From Tetradesmus obliquus (taxonomy: Eukaryota > Chlorophyta > Chlorophyceae > Sphaeropleales > Scenedesmaceae): DNA of 64,000 bases. The stretch covers positions 4,388,501 to 4,452,500 of the forward strand of contig CP126201.1 in assembly GCA_030272155.1 (NCBI GenBank), read 5' to 3'. Positions within the stretch are counted from its first letter, which is position 1. Each line of letters starts with the position of its first letter. A program made the position numbers and the translations under genes. Under the pieces are notes generated by a model. That model searched no databases, was not told the DNA's origin, and saw only the letters and a list, made by a program, of their open reading frames with translations. Shown here piece after piece: positions 1 through 22,473 of this stretch.

Positions 1-1195
1 AGCCTGAGTATGAAGATAGACGGGTGGGCCCTGTTTCTGGCTGCTGTTAGTGACGAGTGCCGACCAGCTGACCAGTTGTTTAGGTTGTCATGTAGCAGCG
101 CATGCCTGTATTTGACTGGTCTGAATAACATGTAACACTCGTTGGACAATGCGCAAACTCGCGTACTCATCAGATTTCAAAGTATCCAAGACGCATCGTG
201 CCGCTTGTAGTAGTGACGACTGGCTCCTGCGATTTCACCCTGGCGGCAACATCCGATGTCCAGGCCGGCGTCGAGTCGACGGCATTGACACTAGAGGTAT
301 ACGCACGTACTGTTACAACTCTGTAGCTCTAGAGCTACTCTATGATGCTGCAGCCAAAGGTGCATGCCATGCTGTGCCACAGCAGGCAGACAAGCAGCCA
401 CGGCAGACCATGCAGAGGCACCGCTGAGTCAGCGACCCCAGTTCAGGCCTCGTGCTTTTGCCACCTAAACCTCAAGCCTCAACCAAAGTCAAGCCTCAAC
501 CAATGATGGCATCAGCAGCATATGACCAATAACAGTTGGTCAAGCACAACCTTGTGAGGCACCGAGGCGCCATACTATGTAGCTTGCTACTAGACCACAA
601 TCAGGGGCACGATCTACCTAACAGTACACAGAACAGACCGTCATACGCCAAGAAGCTACTATACTAAGCAAGATCAGGTTGTCAAACCAGACTGCAGCAG
701 CAAGCTGCATGTTGCAGTGCAGCAGCATAACCACGTGACTGCAACAGCAAAACCACGCACTGCTGCAAGCCCACTGTCACGTAAGAGCCACGCAACAAGC
801 CATGCGACAGCGCGTGTCACTGCAACAGAAACCGTGCAGCACAGGCATCAGCACCTTTGCGCTGCCTCATGCCTGTTGTACATGCGTGCGTACCCACAGC
901 TGCAGCTGGCGACCTCAGCAGCATACTGCTGAATTGGCAACACCGCAAGCAGACGAGAGACAGGCACACCAACACCATCAAATGAACTCAGCAGCGCTAT
1001 CGCGGCGATGCATGACGCCTGCTGCTGCAGGTGTCATATCAGAGTGGTCAAACGCTGTGGTGTTGCCAACAGGCAGCTGCAAGTGACAAGCCATGAGCTT
1101 GGGCTTCCTCTCAGCCGCACAAAAAGTTCACGCAAACCATCAAACAAGCTTGCTGCCACAGCATGGCACACTCATAATTACAACAAACACACATA
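1..1195. other. No gene recognised; flank downstream of SDH1
   Basis: I see no exon chain, RNA gene or mobile element here. Open frames are short and low in complexity. This stretch may hold the SDH1 3' UTR or polyadenylation site, but no signal clearly assigns it. Confidence 0.5.
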
Positions 1196-1517
1196 CACGC
1201 CACAGCCGCCGCAGCACACGCCGCGCGGTACTGAGACATGACACACATTCAGTACACGCGGGCCTTGGGCGGTATGGTCGTGGGACTTTTAGCCGACTTT
1301 TAGCACTTTTACCACAGGTCCGGAGGGTAGTGCAATTATGATCCATCTCCCATGCACAAAAGCACACACCACAGCCGCCGCGGTACACGCTGAGCCGCAC
1401 TGAGACGAGAGACATGTCTCACATTCAGTACATGCGGGCCTTGGGCGGGATGTGCTCCATCTCGCATGCACACGCCACAGCCGCCGCAGCACACGCCGCG
1501 CGGTACATGACACACAT

Positions 1518-6588
<5,071 letters not shown>

Positions 6589-7120
6589 ATCGTTTTGTAA
6601 ACCAGCCGCTTCCGGGTACAGCAAAGGCTAGCTCAGGAGCCTGATCACGCTTGATCGACAAGTGGACGATCCCTGACTAGTTCTCCGCCACAGAAAGGGC
6701 CTTCAAAACGCACGCAACCTTCATACATGAAACAACGCCGACTCAGACTATACCGGCAGGTCAATCATGCCATGAAAGAGCTCAAACACGGAAGAACCCA
6801 GGAGGCAGTAACTGTTACATGGGAACTGCTGCCTTGTCAGCTGCTAATGTTCATGAGCTTCGCTTTGTCCTCAGGCTGCTGTCAGAGCATTCACCGTCAT
6901 CTAAACTTTCTCTGTGTCATCGTTCAACTGTGCACAAGTACTGATCTAGCAAGCTTGCCCTCCTTGCCTTGTCCCTGCTCCCTGAGAGCTTCACACACTT
7001 GAGCAGACATGATTGCAGCCGGGCGGATCATCAGGTGTTTTCGCTGCCCCCAGTGAGAGGCGCCTGCTATGTGCACCAGTTGCCCTGCAGCGATTAGGAA
7101 AGGAGGAGACCAGGCGCACG
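6589..7120. promoter_or_regulatory. Shared divergent promoter region, SDH1 / CK2 alpha
   Basis: 532 bp between the SDH1 ATG (minus) and the CK2 alpha ATG (plus). It holds no coding exon and must carry the 5' UTRs and promoters of both genes. No convincing TATA box or named element is visible, so the call rests on gene orientation. Confidence 0.55.
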
Positions 7121-12353
<5,233 letters not shown>

Positions 12354-13828
12354 TCAGATAGTGCTGGCAGATGCTAGCAGCTTGCGGCATGGCGTTGCAT
12401 TGGTGATGGGCGGCGTGTGACCATAACGTTGGCGCGCACTGGTGTGCAGCCAGTCTGTTGCAGCAGCAGCAGCAATCGCTGGTGTTTTGCCCGTGCTTGG
12501 TTGGCCGTGTGCATGGTTGGTGTGCGGGCATGCGAACAAGGCATGCAGTCATGTTAGCAGTTTTTGTTTAGGAATCATGCAGCAGGGCGCCTTGAGCAGT
12601 GTGTGTCGTTTATGGCATAGCTGGGCAGACAGGCGTCGCTGCCGTGCTATCAGCTGGCGTTGCTGTCCTTCAATGGCTGAAGTGGAGAGGAGAGCATGAG
12701 CAGCATTGCATAGCGCGTGATTGTCATGGCGCGTGCATTGTCATTGTCGTACCGTTCAGCTGCTGCGTGTTCAGGTGTGCCTATCAGGAAGTTGGCAGCC
12801 AATCTGTGCGGCACAAGGGCACAGTGACAGAAGCAGCACATGTGTTTGCGGGCAGCTTGACGTGGGCAGTTGTGCGTGTATCTCATGCCTTTGCTGCATA
12901 TTTGATCTACATGTGCTCCTCGGCAATGCCGTGCTGTGCAAATCGCCTCATGTCACCCGTGTATAAAGAGTTGCAGTGGCAGTGTGTATGGCTTGCATGG
13001 CCCAACATGTTTGCAGGTGACGGGGTTTTGCTGATACTCATATATTCGCAGCCCCAGCTGCGCGTGTAATGATGTAGATAACCCGACACCGTTTATTCTT
13101 TTGGGCATCGCGTCAAAACTAAACTACCCTTGTATCAGACTACTCAACAGACGAGTGATTGTCACGCCGGTGTTGTTGGGATTTGTTTCGTCGCACCGCG
13201 ACACTATCACCAACATTTGGTTGTTGAATTGGAGTCTGCACTGCAGAGGCGATTGTGAGCTTGGCACGTACAACAGCTTGAGACCTATGCTCCTACGGCG
13301 CTGATCCTACCCAGGACTGCAACACCGCATCACTCACTATGTTATCTGTCTGTACCACCTGATGTGCCGCATCATTTGTAGAGTGAGCACAACCGAGCTG
13401 GCCGGGTTGGCGTGGGACACAGGCGCTTAGACCTCTTCAAGTGAGCGCAATGCGTACCGCTAGCTATATTCAAGTACCTTGACTGTATAGCAATGATTTA
13501 CACTGCTATCGGCCGGAGTTAAGGCACGATCTGCGCATGATCAGCCATCACAGTGCAGTGCAGTGTTGGCTGGGGGTGCAAGTTGGCAGCCCAAAATACA
13601 TTGCACCTGCTTGCCCTCTCAGTCCTGGTACATATGCAATACGCCACACCATGCTTGCTCTGAATGCTATGGTACATGTACGGACGAACATCTCATCCAT
13701 GATCAAGCAGCTGACTGTCTGCTGCTGCTGCTAACCAAGTTGCTGCTTCTGCTGCTGCTGCTGTTGCTGCTCTACAGGGTTCCGCTGTCTTGCAATTGTC
13801 AGCTGAACAGAAAACCGTGCTCGATACA
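12354..13828 (+). other. CK2 3' flank and protease upstream region, no gene
   Basis: No coding exon recognised. A TGTAA, the usual chlorophyte polyadenylation signal, occurs at 13065-13069 and could end the CK2 transcript with a long 3' UTR of about 0.7 kb. The remaining roughly 750 bp would then be the promoter and 5' UTR of the protease gene. CTG-rich sequence at 13717-13771 lies just upstream of its start. Confidence 0.45.
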
Positions 13829-16637
13829 ATGGGCGCGATCCGCAAGGCGGCATGCTGCTTGCCAAGCATGCTGCTGCTGGTGGTCACATGCTGCATCAGC
13901 GGCGTGCAGCCTGCACGCGAGATTCCATCACAAACGCTCTATTCCAGGTATTACAGTCGACGTGCTGAAACCTATTCCAGGCACAGGAGGATGACGGATG
14001 CTTGCAGACGTGGAGGTTTCTGGGAAGCAGTTGACGGATTTGAGTGGCACTTGCCTGAAGGCTTCTCCAGCAAGGCATCAGGCTGCCCGCAGTTCCCAGG
14101 CTACTACTTCATCCCTGGCAAAACATACGACCAGTACGACATGGTGAAGAGCTGCAGCAGCAGCAGCAGCGCTGAGCTGGCAGCAGAGTGCACCAAGACA
14201 TCGTACTGCCAAGCCTTCACAACAGCAGGAATGATGAAGTACAGGATACCACCCGGGGAGCTGGGCACCGGCACAACAGAGACTGGAAGGTCCGCCGACA
14301 CACTCTGTTTTCAAGAAAGCCCCACTGAGCAGGCACTGCACAACGCCCTGCCTTTACACCGACGGCAGCTGCTGCAGCTGGGTAAAGGCAATTACAACAG
14401 CTGGCGCAACACGACACGCACAGAGTCGCGTTGTGCTGGCACATACGTAAGCAAAAGCGGCGGCTTTGAGTCGTGGCTACGGACAGGATATGACATGTCT
14501 GACAACGACCTCAAGGCAATTGTGCCCAAGGCAAACCAGGCAATGAAGCAAGCGGGAACGCTTTACCAAACAATATCAGCGAAGGGCGGCGGCAGAGGAG
14601 GCCGGGGTGCTCGGCTAGCCATACTCACAGGCGACAAGATGGTGTTCAAATCTCCGCTAAATGCCACCATCAGGAAGCTAGGCTTGAACACGAGGGTCAC
14701 CAGCCAGCAGGCGGTGAGCAACTTCATGCTGGAGTATGCACTGCCGGTTGCTTACGATTCCACTTCTGCCAGCGACACAGGTGAGAGCACAGGGGAGCTG
14801 CGCACCCAGATCTAGGTATTTGACCACCAAAACGTAATTTGCTACGTAAATGTAAGTGTGTGCTCTTGGGTGCCTGTTGTGTATCAGCTGCAGGCATTGC
14901 CTGGCAGTGCAGCAGAGATTGATACTGACAATGACATGATACATGACAGCAGCAACAGCAGCGGCAGCATTAGTGGCGACACGGTGCTGCTTGCGCATGC
15001 TCAACTTGACAAGCAGTAAGCCATACAGCGACATACTGCAGCCCCGTATACGCTATAGACACTGCAATCTCGCACACCTGCTGTACTGCAACGTCATGCT
15101 CTCAGGCGGCTACAACTTCATCCCGCCAGCACCAGACCAGGCGGCATGCGGCGTGTGTGCAGCCTTTGCAGTCGCTGGCTTGGCGCATGCAGCCATGGCA
15201 GCAGCTACAAAGCAAAGCTACACAGCAGTTCCTGCGCTGTCAGCGCAGCACATGTACTTCTGTGCGGGTGAGCGCTGCTGCGATCGCGAGACACGGTCAG
15301 CAGTTACCTTTACTTGTGGTGCCTGGTCTGTACCTTGCGACGGCCCACACACCCATGCATATGCAGGTTATACGACTCTTTGGCAGGTCAAACTTCACAT
15401 GCTGCTGCTTGACATTGACCTGGTGCAATGGGTGCAAGCCACGATGTTGCCTCAAGTCACTGTACTATATGTGTTTGACAGATTGGGTTGGCTGGCGGCG
15501 GGCAAGCACAGTACATAGTAGAGGCATGCTGTCACCTGCTTTCTCCTGCAGGCCAAAAATATCCATATCGCATGCGTGTGCCACCTGCTGCCGCCTGCAG
15601 GCAAAGAGGCTGCCGCCCGCACATGTGCCAACGGCACCACCATAGACAGCGTGCTGCAGCAGCTCGTGAAAAGCGCCCCGCTGCAGGAGCGCTGCCTTCC
15701 TTGGTCAAAGCCTGGTGGGCTGAAGCGCCCAACAAATGTTTGCAGCAAGCGTTGCAGCAGCAGCGCAGGAGGCAGCTTCAAATGGGGCAAGCTGTACGAC
15801 ATTGCTGCTGCCAAGGAGGCCATTGTGCGCAATGGCGCTGTCGCAGCAGTGATGTTGTTGTACCCCGACCTGACTCCCTCCACGCGCTGCCGCCCACAGC
15901 AGGTGCGTGTCTTGGCGTTAAACTTCGCCTTCCTTTTGCTGCAGCTGGGCAGCAGCTTAATGTTTAAAAGAGCGCGACGCCTGTCATATGCGGCAACTTT
16001 GTGCTGCATGCACCGTGTTGACGGCCGTGAATGGCTGTCAATGCCGTGCTGGATGTTGCAGCAGCTTGCACATCACTGGCATTTCTGAGATGCAGGTCTG
16101 TCATAGCCGGTGGCTTGCTGCATCAACAAGCACTGCAACCACACCAACCAATTCCTTGCATCCTGCAAGTACCATCACACATATACACTTGTATCGCAGG
16201 CGCCCTGCACTCACAAATGCACAAACATATGTGCATGTTGGCGCAGGTGTATGCCAGGCGCTCCGCCATCCCTGCTGACCTGGTGTTGGATCCCCATGCA
16301 GTGCTGGTGGTGGGCTGGGACGATCGGGGTGAATCGTGGCTGGTGCGCAACAGCTGGGGCAGCTGGCCGGGCGGCAGCAGGCCGGGCTTCTTCAAGGTGA
16401 GGGGTGGCAGCGGGGGCTGAGGCAGCAGCAACCGCAGCAGCAGCAGCAGCAGCAGGGGCGGCAGCAGGCCGGGCTTCTTCAAGGTGGGCTGGCAGGGGCA
16501 GCAGCAACAGCAGCAGCAGCAGGGGCGGCAGCAGGCCGGGCTTCTTCAAGGTGGGCTGGCAGGGGCAGCAGCAACAGCAGCAGCAGCAGGGGCGGCAGCA
16601 GGCCGGGCTTCTTCAAGGTGGGTGGGCAGGGGCAGCA

Positions 16638-16668
<31 letters not shown>

Positions 16669-17387
16669 GGGCAACACTGCTGCTGAGCAGCTCAAGTGTG
16701 TGCTGCATTGCAGTTGTGTAAGGAAGCAGCCGTAGACACCGCATTACCTCAACTCAGCAATGGCGACCTAAGGACAAGTGCAGTCCCCTGCACATGCCAA
16801 CAGCATGTTCACATGTTGCGGCAACTGGATTCAAGCATTGTGTCTTGTGCTGCAGGTCAAGTATGGCGAGGCAGGGCTGATGGCTCCTGGCTTCATGTAT
16901 GAGCTGAGCTGGACAGGTGAGGGGCTTGCAGCTTGCACTTCAACGCATGTGGCAGATCCAGCCGCCATTGTAAAACATGTACCTGTACTGGGCCCTGCGC
17001 TTGTAGTGCTGGTGGGCAGTGCCGACATCCACTTCATCACTGTGTTATTTCACAACATTCGGAGGCTGTGTCAGCATGCTGCACTGGCCATGATGTGATT
17101 GACAGCACCTGTGTTGGGGCCGCATTGACTGGCTGCTGCTGCCGTGCGGCTGCCGCTTTCCTGCAGGCCCAGGAGCCAAGGCCAGGACCCTCGGCCCTAA
17201 GTTCATCCAGCGGGACCCCACCAACGCCAGCTGCAGCTGGTACACTGCGCAGCCTGGTGACACGCTGGCGGGCGTGTGGAGGGCATCAGGGGTGAAGAGG
17301 CTGCAGCAGCTGCTGGCGGCAAACACAAACACAGCGCTGATAGATGGCAGCAGGCTGGCAGGCAAGCGCGTGCGCATCTGCAAGTGA
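13829..17387 (+). CDS. Secreted papain-like (C1A) cysteine protease with C-terminal LysM domain
   Basis: Six exons: 13829-14780, 15106-15267, 15601-15902, 16247-16396, 16856-16916, 17167-17387. They sum to 1848 nt, or 615 aa, with phases closing. Residues 1 to about 28 form a signal peptide (hydrophobic CCLPSMLLLVVTCCISG). A Cys-containing segment follows (GYYFIPGKTYDQYDMVKSC, then AAECTKTSYCQAFTTAGMMK) that resembles the PAN/apple-like pattern of algal extracellular proteins. The peptidase core has the oxyanion Gln and catalytic Cys in DQAACGVCAAFAV, His in DPHAVLVVGWDD and Asn in LVRNSWGSWPGG. The residue after the catalytic Cys is Ala rather than the usual Trp. The C-terminal exon encodes SCSWYTAQPGDTLAGVWRAS, a LysM (chitin/peptidoglycan-type glycan-binding) motif ending in RVRICK and TGA. 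Likely a cell-wall or extracellular protease anchored to glycan. No classical I29 propeptide motif is apparent. Confidence 0.85.
16435..16670 (+). repeat. Donor-side echoes of protease exon 4 with CAG tracts
   Basis: Three copies of the 3' end of exon 4 (GGSRPGFFK plus GTGGG donor; real end 16396) recur at about 16460-16488, 16527-16556 and 16592-16623, in a unit of about 66 bp. The units are separated by CAG/CAA tracts in sense orientation. All copies keep AAG|GT. Confidence 0.88.
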
Positions 17388-18164
17388 CGCGTGCTGTGTC
17401 TACTGATATGTTACTTATGGGATGCCACGCCAGCCTGGCTTCCAGTGCACTGCTGCGCACTGGAGGCCACACTAATTTCCATCACCTGAACACACAGCCG
17501 GCATTGATCCAGCCGATTGCCCATCGGCGGCTGCTAGTAGTTGCGGGGGGGGGGGGGGGGGGGAAGTGCCACAGGTGCAGCAACATGCACACGGGAATGC
17601 TGCCTCTGCCAGCAGCAGCAGAAGCATGTGATCCACTGGATGCCTGAATCAGGTAATATTAAAATCGAGCAAATTTATATGACGGTCCGTGCAGTGAATT
17701 ACTTCACCTCCTTGTGGCAGGGCTGTTCATCTGATGTGAACAACTGCAACTAACAGCTGTAGTACTGCAGCACTTGAGGGCTGTATGCTCTTGTTCAGTA
17801 CAAATGTCTGGATTTGTATCCTGCGTTTAAAAATGCGTGTTACATTGCAGTTTCGTGACCACTTCTGGGTGCACCACTTGTGACCTGGGCCCTGGGCCTG
17901 GCAGGTCTGCCAGTGGCCCCGTGGTATGAGGCGCTTTGCGAGTTTTCCCACCCCAAAAGACCTTCATCGCCAATTTATGTGAATTCGTGTTCAGTATAAA
18001 CATCTGAATTGCCGCAGGACGCAGTGGTTTCAGCAGTATTGCAATCCGTGCTGCTATCCGTGCTGCCCTGAGAGTATCACCCACCCGCTATCAGCAATAC
18101 CTGTCTGTTACCTCCACGTTCATAACCAACTGTTTAGACGTGTGCAATAGCAGCAGCTCGGAAG
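17388..18164 (+). other. Intergenic stretch with a 19-base G homopolymer
   Basis: No gene recognised between the LysM protease stop and the OPR-like gene start. 17545-17563 is an uninterrupted run of 19 G, capable of G-quadruplex formation and also a place where base calling is unreliable. Confidence 0.6.
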
Positions 18165-20325
18165 ATGCTAGGGCTGAGGTCGCACACTCAGCTGCTGCAC
18201 ACCAGCTGCAGCAGCAGTATCTCTGCCGTGCACCCGCTTGGTCGTGGTCACATCCAACCCCGCAGCATCCTTGTAAGACGCAGTGTATGCTGTGGTAAAT
18301 ACACGGACTGCACTGTGCTTACTCATGTTCTGTACAACGTGCACAGCAGTGCTGTACTGCTGGTAACATGCAGCCAGTACCCAAGCTGACGTCAGTTCGG
18401 TGCACTACCAGCAGCAACATGACATTGATAGGAAGCAGGTGCCGGCAACTCTGGGAGGAGGCATTTTGTGCTTGTGTGACCTTTCCTTTGCACCTGTTTC
18501 AGTTCCTACTTGTTGTGTTGGCAACAGCCTGAACCTGATGCGTGCTGTGCAGATGCAGGCAAGCTGCCTGGTGGTGCAGGCAGGCCTGCAAAGGATAGCA
18601 CTGATGCAGCAGGCCAGAAGCAGCAAGGCAGCAAGCGCAGCAACCGGCAGGGGCAGGGGCAGCCCAACAGCTTCGAGAGTGTGCCGTTCACAGATGTGAG
18701 TGCACATGCAGGTGCTTGTGTAGCAGAACCTGTGAAGTGAGGCGGCTGGGATACGCCGGGCTGCATCTTTTTTTGTCGTATGACGCCAGAGCTGCTGGCA
18801 AGTGCTCTTGCGCTGTTGCTGTCCTCGGTTGACGGTCCTTCATGAATTGCTGCAGGGCTCAGCAATGAAGCGGATTATAACCAGCAACATCAGCAACATA
18901 CGCAACGACAGCCCCACAGCCCAGCAAGAGCTAGAAGACGTTGCGAATGAGTGGGGCAGCAGCTTCAACTTCATCCACACGGCAGCCGCCTTCACCAAGG
19001 CAGCAAAGCTCAGGCACTTGCAGCCAGCAGCAGTCAGGCCGCTGTTAGACACGCTTGCAGGCATCTGGGACACTGTGCTGCCATTTGCGGGCCCCCAGGC
19101 GCTGGCAAACGTGCTGTGGGCATGTGGCAAGCTGCGCTACACCAATGAGCGCCTGTGGAGCAGCACCTACGGCGCTGTGGCTGAGCAGCTGCAGCGCAGT
19201 GCGCAGGAGTTTGAGGCCATCAATATCTCCAACATACTGCATGGCCTCGCTAGCGCAGCCGCAGCAAACAAGGGCCAGGTGCCAGGGATCCCCAGGGCTT
19301 ATGTGGAGGCATTGCTGCAACAGCTGATGCAGCGCATGTATGTTCTCAGCATGCATCCACAGCTAGAGGGTGTAGACCCACATAACATTTCTAACATCTT
19401 TTGGGCCTGTGCCAAGCTGTGCATCAACCCAGGCAGTGCTGCCCTTGACGCCATGCTCAAGGCTATGGCACGGCCTCAGATGCTGGAGGCAGCAGCGCCA
19501 CAAACGTTTTCTAATTCTCTCTGGGCGGTGAGCGAGCTGCAGCAGCAGTGCAGCTGGCAGCCTCAAGTGGATCAGCGGGTGTGGCAGCGGCTGCTAGGTG
19601 AGCTGCCGCTGCAGCGAGTAAGTGACAGAGGCTTGTCACAGGATGTGGCTAATGTTCTGCTGGCCTTGGCCCGGCTTACTGCGCCAACAGCAGCATCAGG
19701 AGCGGCAGCAGCAGCAGTACCTATCCTGAGCCAAGACTTCGCGCAGCATTGCGCACAGGCGCTGCTGCAAGGCAGGAAAGCGCAGCAGCTGGAGGGTTGG
19801 TCGCCCCAGGAAGTCACCAACAGCTTGTGGGCATGTGGCAGGCTTGGTCTGCATGAAGCGAGCTTTTGCGACAGGGCCGCTGCAGCTGCACCTGTCTGGC
19901 TGCGCTCTGCAGCTGGAGCCGATGTTAAGCAAGCTGCGGTTGCATGCAGGCTCCTGCAGTACCGCCAGAACCAGCTGATGGAGCGTGTTGTGCAGCGCAC
20001 CGCACAGCTCCTGTCACCACAGCGCAGCACACGGCCAGATCCGTCACCCAGCATGGGTGTGCCAGCAGTTGTGGCCTATGCTGTTGCTTTGCTGGACAAG
20101 CGGCAGTCGGCTGGTGATGTGAGGCAGCTGGTCGCCAGGGCAAGGGAGAGGTCCAGTACCAAGGTCATATCAGCTGATGCAGGTCTGCTGTGGGATGTGC
20201 ACCAGTGGCTGGTGCAGCAGCAGCTGCTGGATGGTCAGGGCTTAGCAGGCCTGTTGAGCCCTCAGCAGCTGGCTCAAGGCAAGGCAGCAGCCGAGGCCTA
20301 CCAAGCCCGAGAGGCACAGCAGTGA
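18165..20325 (+). CDS. Organelle-targeted helical-repeat protein, OPR-like
   Basis: Three exons: 18165-18272, 18528-18695, 18856-20325. They sum to 1746 nt, or 581 aa, phase 0 throughout. Exon 1 encodes a presequence-like peptide (MLGLRSHTQLLHTSC, later HPLGRGHIQPRSIL), rich in Ser, His and Arg and poor in acids. The body has recurrent helical motifs about 37-45 residues apart: LANVLWACGKLRY, ISNILHGLASAA, ISNIFWACAKLCIN, FSNSLWAVSEL, VANVLLALARL, VTNSLWACGRLGL. This is the pattern of octotricopeptide (OPR)/FASTK-like repeats. Proteins of this class bind specific organelle RNAs and act in chloroplast or mitochondrial mRNA stability and translation. No RAP domain is evident at the C-terminus. 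The target RNA cannot be inferred. A decayed tandem copy follows. The exon 1 assignment is the least certain part. Confidence 0.75.
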
Positions 20326-20490
20326 TTGTCAGCTTGCTTTGGCGTCCAGTCGCTACCTACACTCACCTTGCTTTATATGTGATATTTAATGATTTGGGGT
20401 GGCATCCTGCACGTTCTGCATGATTTATTGATGGCAGCTGCCGGCAGACATTGCGTTGACTGGCATCTCACCTGCCGTGTCTCTGACCAC

Positions 20491-20563
20491 TGCAAGTCAA
20501 GCATGGCGAGGCGGGGCTGATGGTCGCTGGCTGCATGTACGCGCTCAGCTGGACAGGTGAGGG
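20491..20563 (+). pseudogene. Isolated copy of protease exon 5
   Basis: About 70 bp closely matching protease exon 5 and its donor (real copy 16852-16924; EAGLMAPGFMYELSWTG region). The acceptor is changed from TGCAG to TGCAA and several codons have changed. No other protease exon, and no LysM exon, accompanies it. It marks the left side of the duplicated block that also contains the OPR-like pseudogene. Confidence 0.85.
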
Positions 20564-20655
20564 GCTAGGGCCACCACGCAGTGTGTGCGGCAGCATTTCA
20601 TTGCGTGCATGCTGCAGGACACAAAGGCGATGTCAAACTGGCAGCCGCTGCAGGT

Positions 20656-22473
20656 CCTGTGCTGGTGCTGTGCAGATGCAGGCAAGCGGCCTGGTGGTGC
20701 TGGCAGGGCTGCCAATAGCGATGAGACGGCAGGCCAGAAGCAACAAGGCAGCAAGCGTGGAAACCCGCAGGGGCGTCGGATGCCCAACAGTCACGAGGAT
20801 GCGCCAGCTACAGACGTGAGTGCACATGCAGGTGCTTGCATGAAACGCAGCATCAGCTTCTGAAAGAGAAAAAGGCACCGGCCAGCAGCTTCTGCACTGA
20901 CACGACAGCAAGGAGGCAGCTTAGCATTTCAACTGCCTCACTCCACAGGTTCTGCTGATGCTGTGTTTGATTTGGCTGTCTCTCTTGATTTGCTGTGTGC
21001 TGCAGGGCTCAGCAATGCAGCGGATGGTAGCGAGCAGCATAAAAAGAATCAGCAACGACAGCCCCACAGCTCTGCAAGAGCTTGCAGACATTGTGAACGA
21101 GTGAAGCAACAGCTTTGACTTCATAAACACGGCAGCTGCCATCACCAAAGCAGCGAAACTGAGGCGTGTGAAGCCAGCAGCAATGAAGCCGCTTCTAGAC
21201 ACACTAGCAGGCACATGGGATGGTGTGCTGGAGTTTGCGGGCCCTCAGGCGCTGGCCAACGTGCTCTGGGCACGCGGCAAGCTGCGCTACACCAACGCGC
21301 GCCTCTGGAGCAGCACCTGGGGTGCTGTTGCAGAACAGATTCAGCACAGCCCGCAAAGTTTCCAAGGCATCAATGTAGCCAACATAGTGCATGGCCTGGC
21401 TACTGCAGCTGCAGCAAACAAGGGGCAGGTGCCAGGGGTCCCCAGCGCAGAAGTAGAAGCAGGCTTGCAGCAGTTGGTGCAGCGCATGCGTGTTCTCAGT
21501 ATGCATCCGATGCTGGAGGGTGTGAACCCACAAATGCTTGCCAACACTTTCTGGGGCTGTGCCAAACTGTGCATCAATCCAAGTAGTGGTGCCCTTGATA
21601 GCATGCTCCAGGCTATGGCACGGCCTGCAATGCTGGAGGCAGCAGAGCCTCAGCACCTTTCTAACACTCTGTGGGCGGTGAGCGAGCTGCAGCAGCACTG
21701 CAGTTGGCGGCCTCATCTGGATCAGCGCGTGTGGCAGCGGCTGCTGGGTGAGGTGCCATTGCAGCGCATTGCTGGCAGCACATCTCAGCAGGTGGCCAAT
21801 GCTGTGCTGGCGCTGGCGCGGCTGTCGGCGCCACCACCACCAGCAGCAGCAGCAGCAGTAGCAGTAGCAGTCCCCATCCTAAGCCATAGCTTTGCGCAAC
21901 GGTGCGCACAGGAGCTGCTACAAGGCAAGACAGCTCAGCAGCTTGAGAGTTGGCCAGCACAGGAAGTCAGCAACAGCTTGTGTGCATGTGGCAGGCTTGG
22001 CTTGTTTGAGGCAAGCTTTGTGGACAGGGCCGCTGCAGCTGCGCCTGTCTGGCTGCGTGACACAAACAGCCAATGTTGTGCAGATTGCGACTGCCTGCAG
22101 ATTGTTGCAGTACAGCCAGAACCAGCTGATGGAGCGGGTGGTGCAGCGCACCGCACAGCTCCTGGCACCACAGCACGGCAAAGGGCCGGATACAATACAG
22201 AGCATTAGTCTCACAGCTGTTGTGGCCCATGCTGTAGCTGCTTTGGACATGCAGCAGCTGGCTGGTGATGTGAGGCAGCTGGTTATCAAGACAGGGGTTA
22301 CGCACAACTATGAATTCAAGGCTGCTGATGCAGGTTTGCTGTGGAGTGTGCACCAGTGGCTGGTGCAGCAGCAGCTGCTGGATGGTCAGGGCTTGGCTGG
22401 GCTGCTGAGCCCTCAGCAGCTGGCTGGGGGCCAGGCAGCAGCAGAGGCGTACCGGGCGCAGCAAGAAGAGTAG
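20656..22473 (+). pseudogene. Tandem pseudogene copy of the OPR-like gene
   Basis: Corresponds to exons 2 and 3 of the upstream gene: exon 2 equivalent ending at 20815, intron, exon 3 equivalent from 21006. The two are similar along their whole length. Three lesions are visible. No copy of the presequence exon is found. An in-frame TGA stands at 21102-21104 where the intact copy has TGG (ANEWG). A two-base deletion near 22060-22075 shifts the frame between PVWLR and the segment matching ACRLLQY. Downstream of that deletion the second frame stays open to TAG at 22473. Use of a later ATG (21168 or inside) could express a truncated protein, but the frameshift would still remove the C-terminus. 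Most likely non-functional. Confidence 0.85.

Noticed and set aside
14894..15015. Possible extra protease exon (reads ALPGSAAEIDTDND, bordered by CAG and GTAAGC)
   Set aside because: Its length (122 nt) and phases fit neither the exon 1 donor (phase 1) nor the exon 2 acceptor. Direct joining of 14780 to 15106 keeps the frame and gives a normal papain-type junction. It could still be an alternative exon.
21102..21104. TGA reassigned to a sense codon in the second OPR-like copy
   Set aside because: TGA is used as the terminator of the CK2, protease, OPR-like, HA and coiled-coil genes, TAA ends SDH1 and TAG ends the starch synthase. The standard code applies and this TGA is a lesion.
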